Below, one piece after another: positions 61,767 through 64,000 of a stretch of 64,000 nt of DNA. How positions within the stretch are numbered: the first letter of the stretch is position 1; the number at the start of each line of letters is the position of its first letter. The stretch covers positions 434,001 through 498,000 of the forward strand of contig NZ_JAJITC010000001.1 in the NCBI RefSeq assembly GCF_020881035.1, written 5' to 3'. A program made the translations under genes and the position numbers. Below the pieces are notes generated by a model. That model ran no database searches, was not told the DNA's origin, and worked only from the letters and a program-made list of their open reading frames with translations. Source of the DNA: Paraburkholderia translucens. Its GTDB lineage: Bacteria > Pseudomonadota > Gammaproteobacteria > Burkholderiales > Burkholderiaceae.

Positions 61767-64000
61767 TCAGGCGTCCGTAACGGGCGCGCCATAGCGCGGC
61801 GCATCCTTCTGCGCGACGTGAACCGTCCCGCCCGCGAGCGAACGCAGCACCACGTAGAACACCGGCGTCAGCATCAGGCCGAACAGCGTCACCCCGAGCA
61901 TGCCGAAGAACACTGCGACGCCCATCGCGTGACGCATCTCCGAGCCGGCGCCGCTCGACAGCACCAGCGGCACCACGCCCATGATGAATGCGATCGACGT
62001 CATCAGAATCGGCCGCAGACGCATGCGGCTCGCCTCGATTGCGGCCTGCAGCGGCGTGCGCCCGTCGTGTTCGAGCTCACGCGCGAATTCGACGATCAGG
62101 ATCGCGTTCTTCGCCGACAGCCCCACCAGCACCATCAAACCGATCTGCGTGAAGATGTTGTTGTCGCCGCCAGTGAGCCACACGCCAGTCAGCGCGGACA
62201 GCACGCTCATCGGCACGATCAGGATCACCGCGAGCGGCAGCGTCAGGCTTTCGTACAATGCGGCCAGCACGAGGAACACGAGCAGCACGCTGATCGGGAA
62301 TACCCACAAGCCCGCGTTGCCGGCGAGGATCTGCTGATAGGTCAGGTCCGTCCATTCGAGCTTCACGCCACGCGGCAGCACCTGGGCGGCCACGCGCTCC
62401 GCCGCGGCCTGCGCCTGTCCCGAGGAATAGCCGGGGGCCGGGCCGCCGTTGATGTCGGCCGCCGTGTAGCCGTTGTAGCGCACCACCATCTCCGGTCCGT
62501 ACGTCGGAGTTACCGTGACGAGCGACGACAACGGCACCATCTCGCCTGCCGCATTGCGCGTCTTTAGTTGCAGGATGTCGTCGGCGCGTTGGCGGAACGG
62601 CGCATCCGCCTGCACGCGCACCTGATACACGCGGCCGAAGCGATTGAAGTCGTTCACATACAGCGAGCCCAGATAGATCTGCATCGTGTCGAACACGTCG
62701 GTAACCGGCACGCCGAGCTGCTTCGCCTTCACGCGATCGAGATCGACGTTCAGTTGCGGCACGTTGATCTGATAGCTGGAGAAGGTCGGCCCTAGTTCAG
62801 TCGTTTGCGCCGCGCGCTTCACGAATGCTTCGGCAGCCTTATTGAGTTCGGCGTAACCGAGCGCGCCGTGATCTTCGAGCTGCATCTTGAAGCCGCCAAG
62901 CGTGCCGAGGCCGAGCACCGGCGGCGGCGGAAACACCGCGACGAACGAGTCCTTGATCGCGCCGTACTGCTGATTCAACGCACCGGCGATCGCGCCCGCC
63001 GAGAGCTTTCTGTCGCCGCGCTCCTTGAACGGCTTCAGCGTGACGAACACGATGCCCGCGCTCGAACTATTCGTGAAGCCATTCACCGACAAACCAGGGA
63101 ACGCCACCGCGCTTTCGACGCCCGGCTGCTTCAGCGCGATCGCGCTCATATCGCGGATCACCTTCTCCGTGCGATCGAGCGACGCACCGTTCGGCAACTG
63201 CGCGAACGCGATCAGATACTCCTTGTCCTGCGCGGGCACGAAGCCGCCCGGCACGATCCGCGCAACCAGCACCGTCGCGCCGACGAGAATCGCGTACACC
63301 GCGAGCATCGCGCCCTTGCGACGCAGCACGCCGGTCACGCCACGACCGTAGGCTTCCGAACCGCGATGAAAGACCTTGTTGAAACGCTTGAAGAAGCCAC
63401 CGAGCACACGGTTCATCACGCGCGTCAGCCAGTCCTCCTTCTCGCCATGGCTGCGCAACAGCAATGCGGACAACGCCGGCGACAGGGTCAGCGAGTTGAA
63501 CGCGGAGATCACCGTCGAGATCGCGATGGTCATCGCGAACTGCTTGTAGAACTGACCCGTGAGACCGGTCATGAACGCAAGCGGCACGAACACGGCGACG
63601 AGCGTGAGCGCAATCGCGATGATCGGCCCGCTCACTTCGCGCATCGCCTTATAGGTCGCATCCCTCGCACTGAGCCCGCTTTCGATGTTGCGCTCGACGT
63701 TCTCCACCACGACGATCGCATCGTCGACGACGATACCGATCGCGAGCACCATCCCGAACAGCGACAATGCGTTGATCGAAAAGCCGAACGCAAGCAGCAG
63801 CGAGAACGTACCGACGATCGACACCGGCACCGCGATCAACGGAATGATCGACGCACGCCACGTCTGCAGGAACACGATCACGACGAGCACCACGAGCGCA
63901 ATCGCTTCGAGCAGCGTATGGATGACCGCCTCGATACTCGAGCGCACGAACTGCGTCGGATCGTAGACGATCCGGTATTCGACGCCGGCCGGCATGTCTT
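61767..64000 (-). CDS. RND multidrug efflux transporter, HAE1 family (5' end outside window)
   Basis: The C-terminal 744 residues of an inner-membrane RND pump. GIVVDDAIVVVENVERNIES carries the proton-relay aspartates of TM4. The central porter loops (PNGASLDRTEKVIRDM, FNRFGRVYQVRVQADAPFRQ) and the second membrane half with GLSAKNAILIVEFARELE are typical of AcrB/MexB/OqxB-type pumps. The frame stays open to the window edge, so about 300 residues are missing. A membrane-fusion protein gene presumably lies upstream outside the window. It exports drugs or aromatic compounds. Confidence 0.93.
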   Translation of the reverse strand, partial: DMPAGVEYRIVYDPTQFVRSSIEAVIHTLLEAIALVVLVVIVFLQTWRASIIPLIAVPVSIVGTFSLLLAFGFSINALSLFGMVLAIGIVVDDAIVVVENVERNIESGLSARDATYKAMREVSGPIIAIALTLVAVFVPLAFMTGLTGQFYKQFAMTIAISTVISAFNSLTLSPALSALLLRSHGEKEDWLTRVMNRVLGGFFKRFNKVFHRGSEAYGRGVTGVLRRKGAMLAVYAILVGATVLVARIVPGGFVPAQDKEYLIAFAQLPNGASLDRTEKVIRDMSAIALKQPGVESAVAFPGLSVNGFTNSSSAGIVFVTLKPFKERGDRKLSAGAIAGALNQQYGAIKDSFVAVFPPPPVLGLGTLGGFKMQLEDHGALGYAELNKAAEAFVKRAAQTTELGPTFSSYQINVPQLNVDLDRVKAKQLGVPVTDVFDTMQIYLGSLYVNDFNRFGRVYQVRVQADAPFRQRADDILQLKTRNAAGEMVPLSSLVTVTPTYGPEMVVRYNGYTAADINGGPAPGYSSGQAQAAAERVAAQVLPRGVKLEWTDLTYQQILAGNAGLWVFPISVLLVFLVLAALYESLTLPLAVILIVPMSVLSALTGVWLTGGDNNIFTQIGLMVLVGLSAKNAILIVEFARELEHDGRTPLQAAIEASRMRLRPILMTSIAFIMGVVPLVLSSGAGSEMRHAMGVAVFFGMLGVTLFGLMLTPVFYVVLRSLAGGTVHVAQKDAPRYGAPVTDA

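Noticed and set aside
58502..61780. Very long plus-strand open frame (about 1090 codons)
   Set aside because: It is antisense to the SfnB-like and outer-membrane efflux genes, has Arg/His-rich composition and no domain; a product of high-GC codon bias.

Overview
The window is 64 kb of high-GC DNA with strong GC3 codon bias and dense, short-spaced operons. Gene content (fructose ABC locus, hydroxyproline cluster, quinate/protocatechuate genes, many LysR/GntR/TetR regulators, DUF2322) points to a Burkholderia/Paraburkholderia-type betaproteobacterium. It looks like an accessory or secondary replicon: nearly everything is catabolism, transport and local regulation. No rRNA, tRNA, CRISPR array, insertion sequence or phage gene was seen. 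Both ends cut genes (a MarR-GNAT fusion at the left, an RND efflux pump at the right).

Layout. 1-4.5 kb: MarR-GNAT regulator, then a LigAB-type extradiol dioxygenase divergent from a coupled GntR/double-HTH LysR pair. 4.7-12 kb: small molybdopterin-fold protein, TPR-glycosyltransferase, DeoR-MFS pair, sterol-desaturase-like protein and small conserved genes. 12-23 kb: a carbohydrate locus with a large surface lipoprotein of unknown family facing a complete ABC importer, GH42 beta-galactosidase and LacI regulator with a perfect operator. 23-28 kb: frcBCA fructose importer with a ROK regulator. 28-31 kb: long penicillin-binding protein. 31.6-35.8 kb: LysR, L-KDA dehydratase-like enzyme, FAD oxidoreductase, TetR. 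36-41 kb: quinate/shikimate-to-protocatechuate genes (MFS, aroE, aroQ, divergent quiC). 41-42.7 kb: small genes and a GIY-YIG nuclease remnant. 42.7-47.3 kb: trans-4-hydroxyproline cluster (AraC, lhpE, lhpF, lhpB, lhpA). 47.5-51.4 kb: atypical response regulator and two MFS transporters. 51.4-55.7 kb: small genes including an XRE-controlled divergon. 55.9-60 kb: YeeE-type sulfur transporter, an orphan flhDC pair and an SfnB/DszC-like flavoprotein. 60.1-64 kb: RND efflux pump with its NodT-type outer-membrane lipoprotein.

How parts may work together (inference). QuiC makes protocatechuate from 3-dehydroshikimate, and the LigAB enzyme 37 kb away could cleave it. The L-KDA dehydratase and the hydroxyproline pathway both lead to alpha-ketoglutarate semialdehyde, but its dehydrogenase is not in the window. 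The most interesting less-described items are the toroid-like lipoprotein of the galactoside locus, the LysR protein with two DNA-binding domains, twin operators at the MarR and XRE genes, the orphan flhDC with a long repeat-bearing leader, and a response regulator lacking the conserved receiver lysine.
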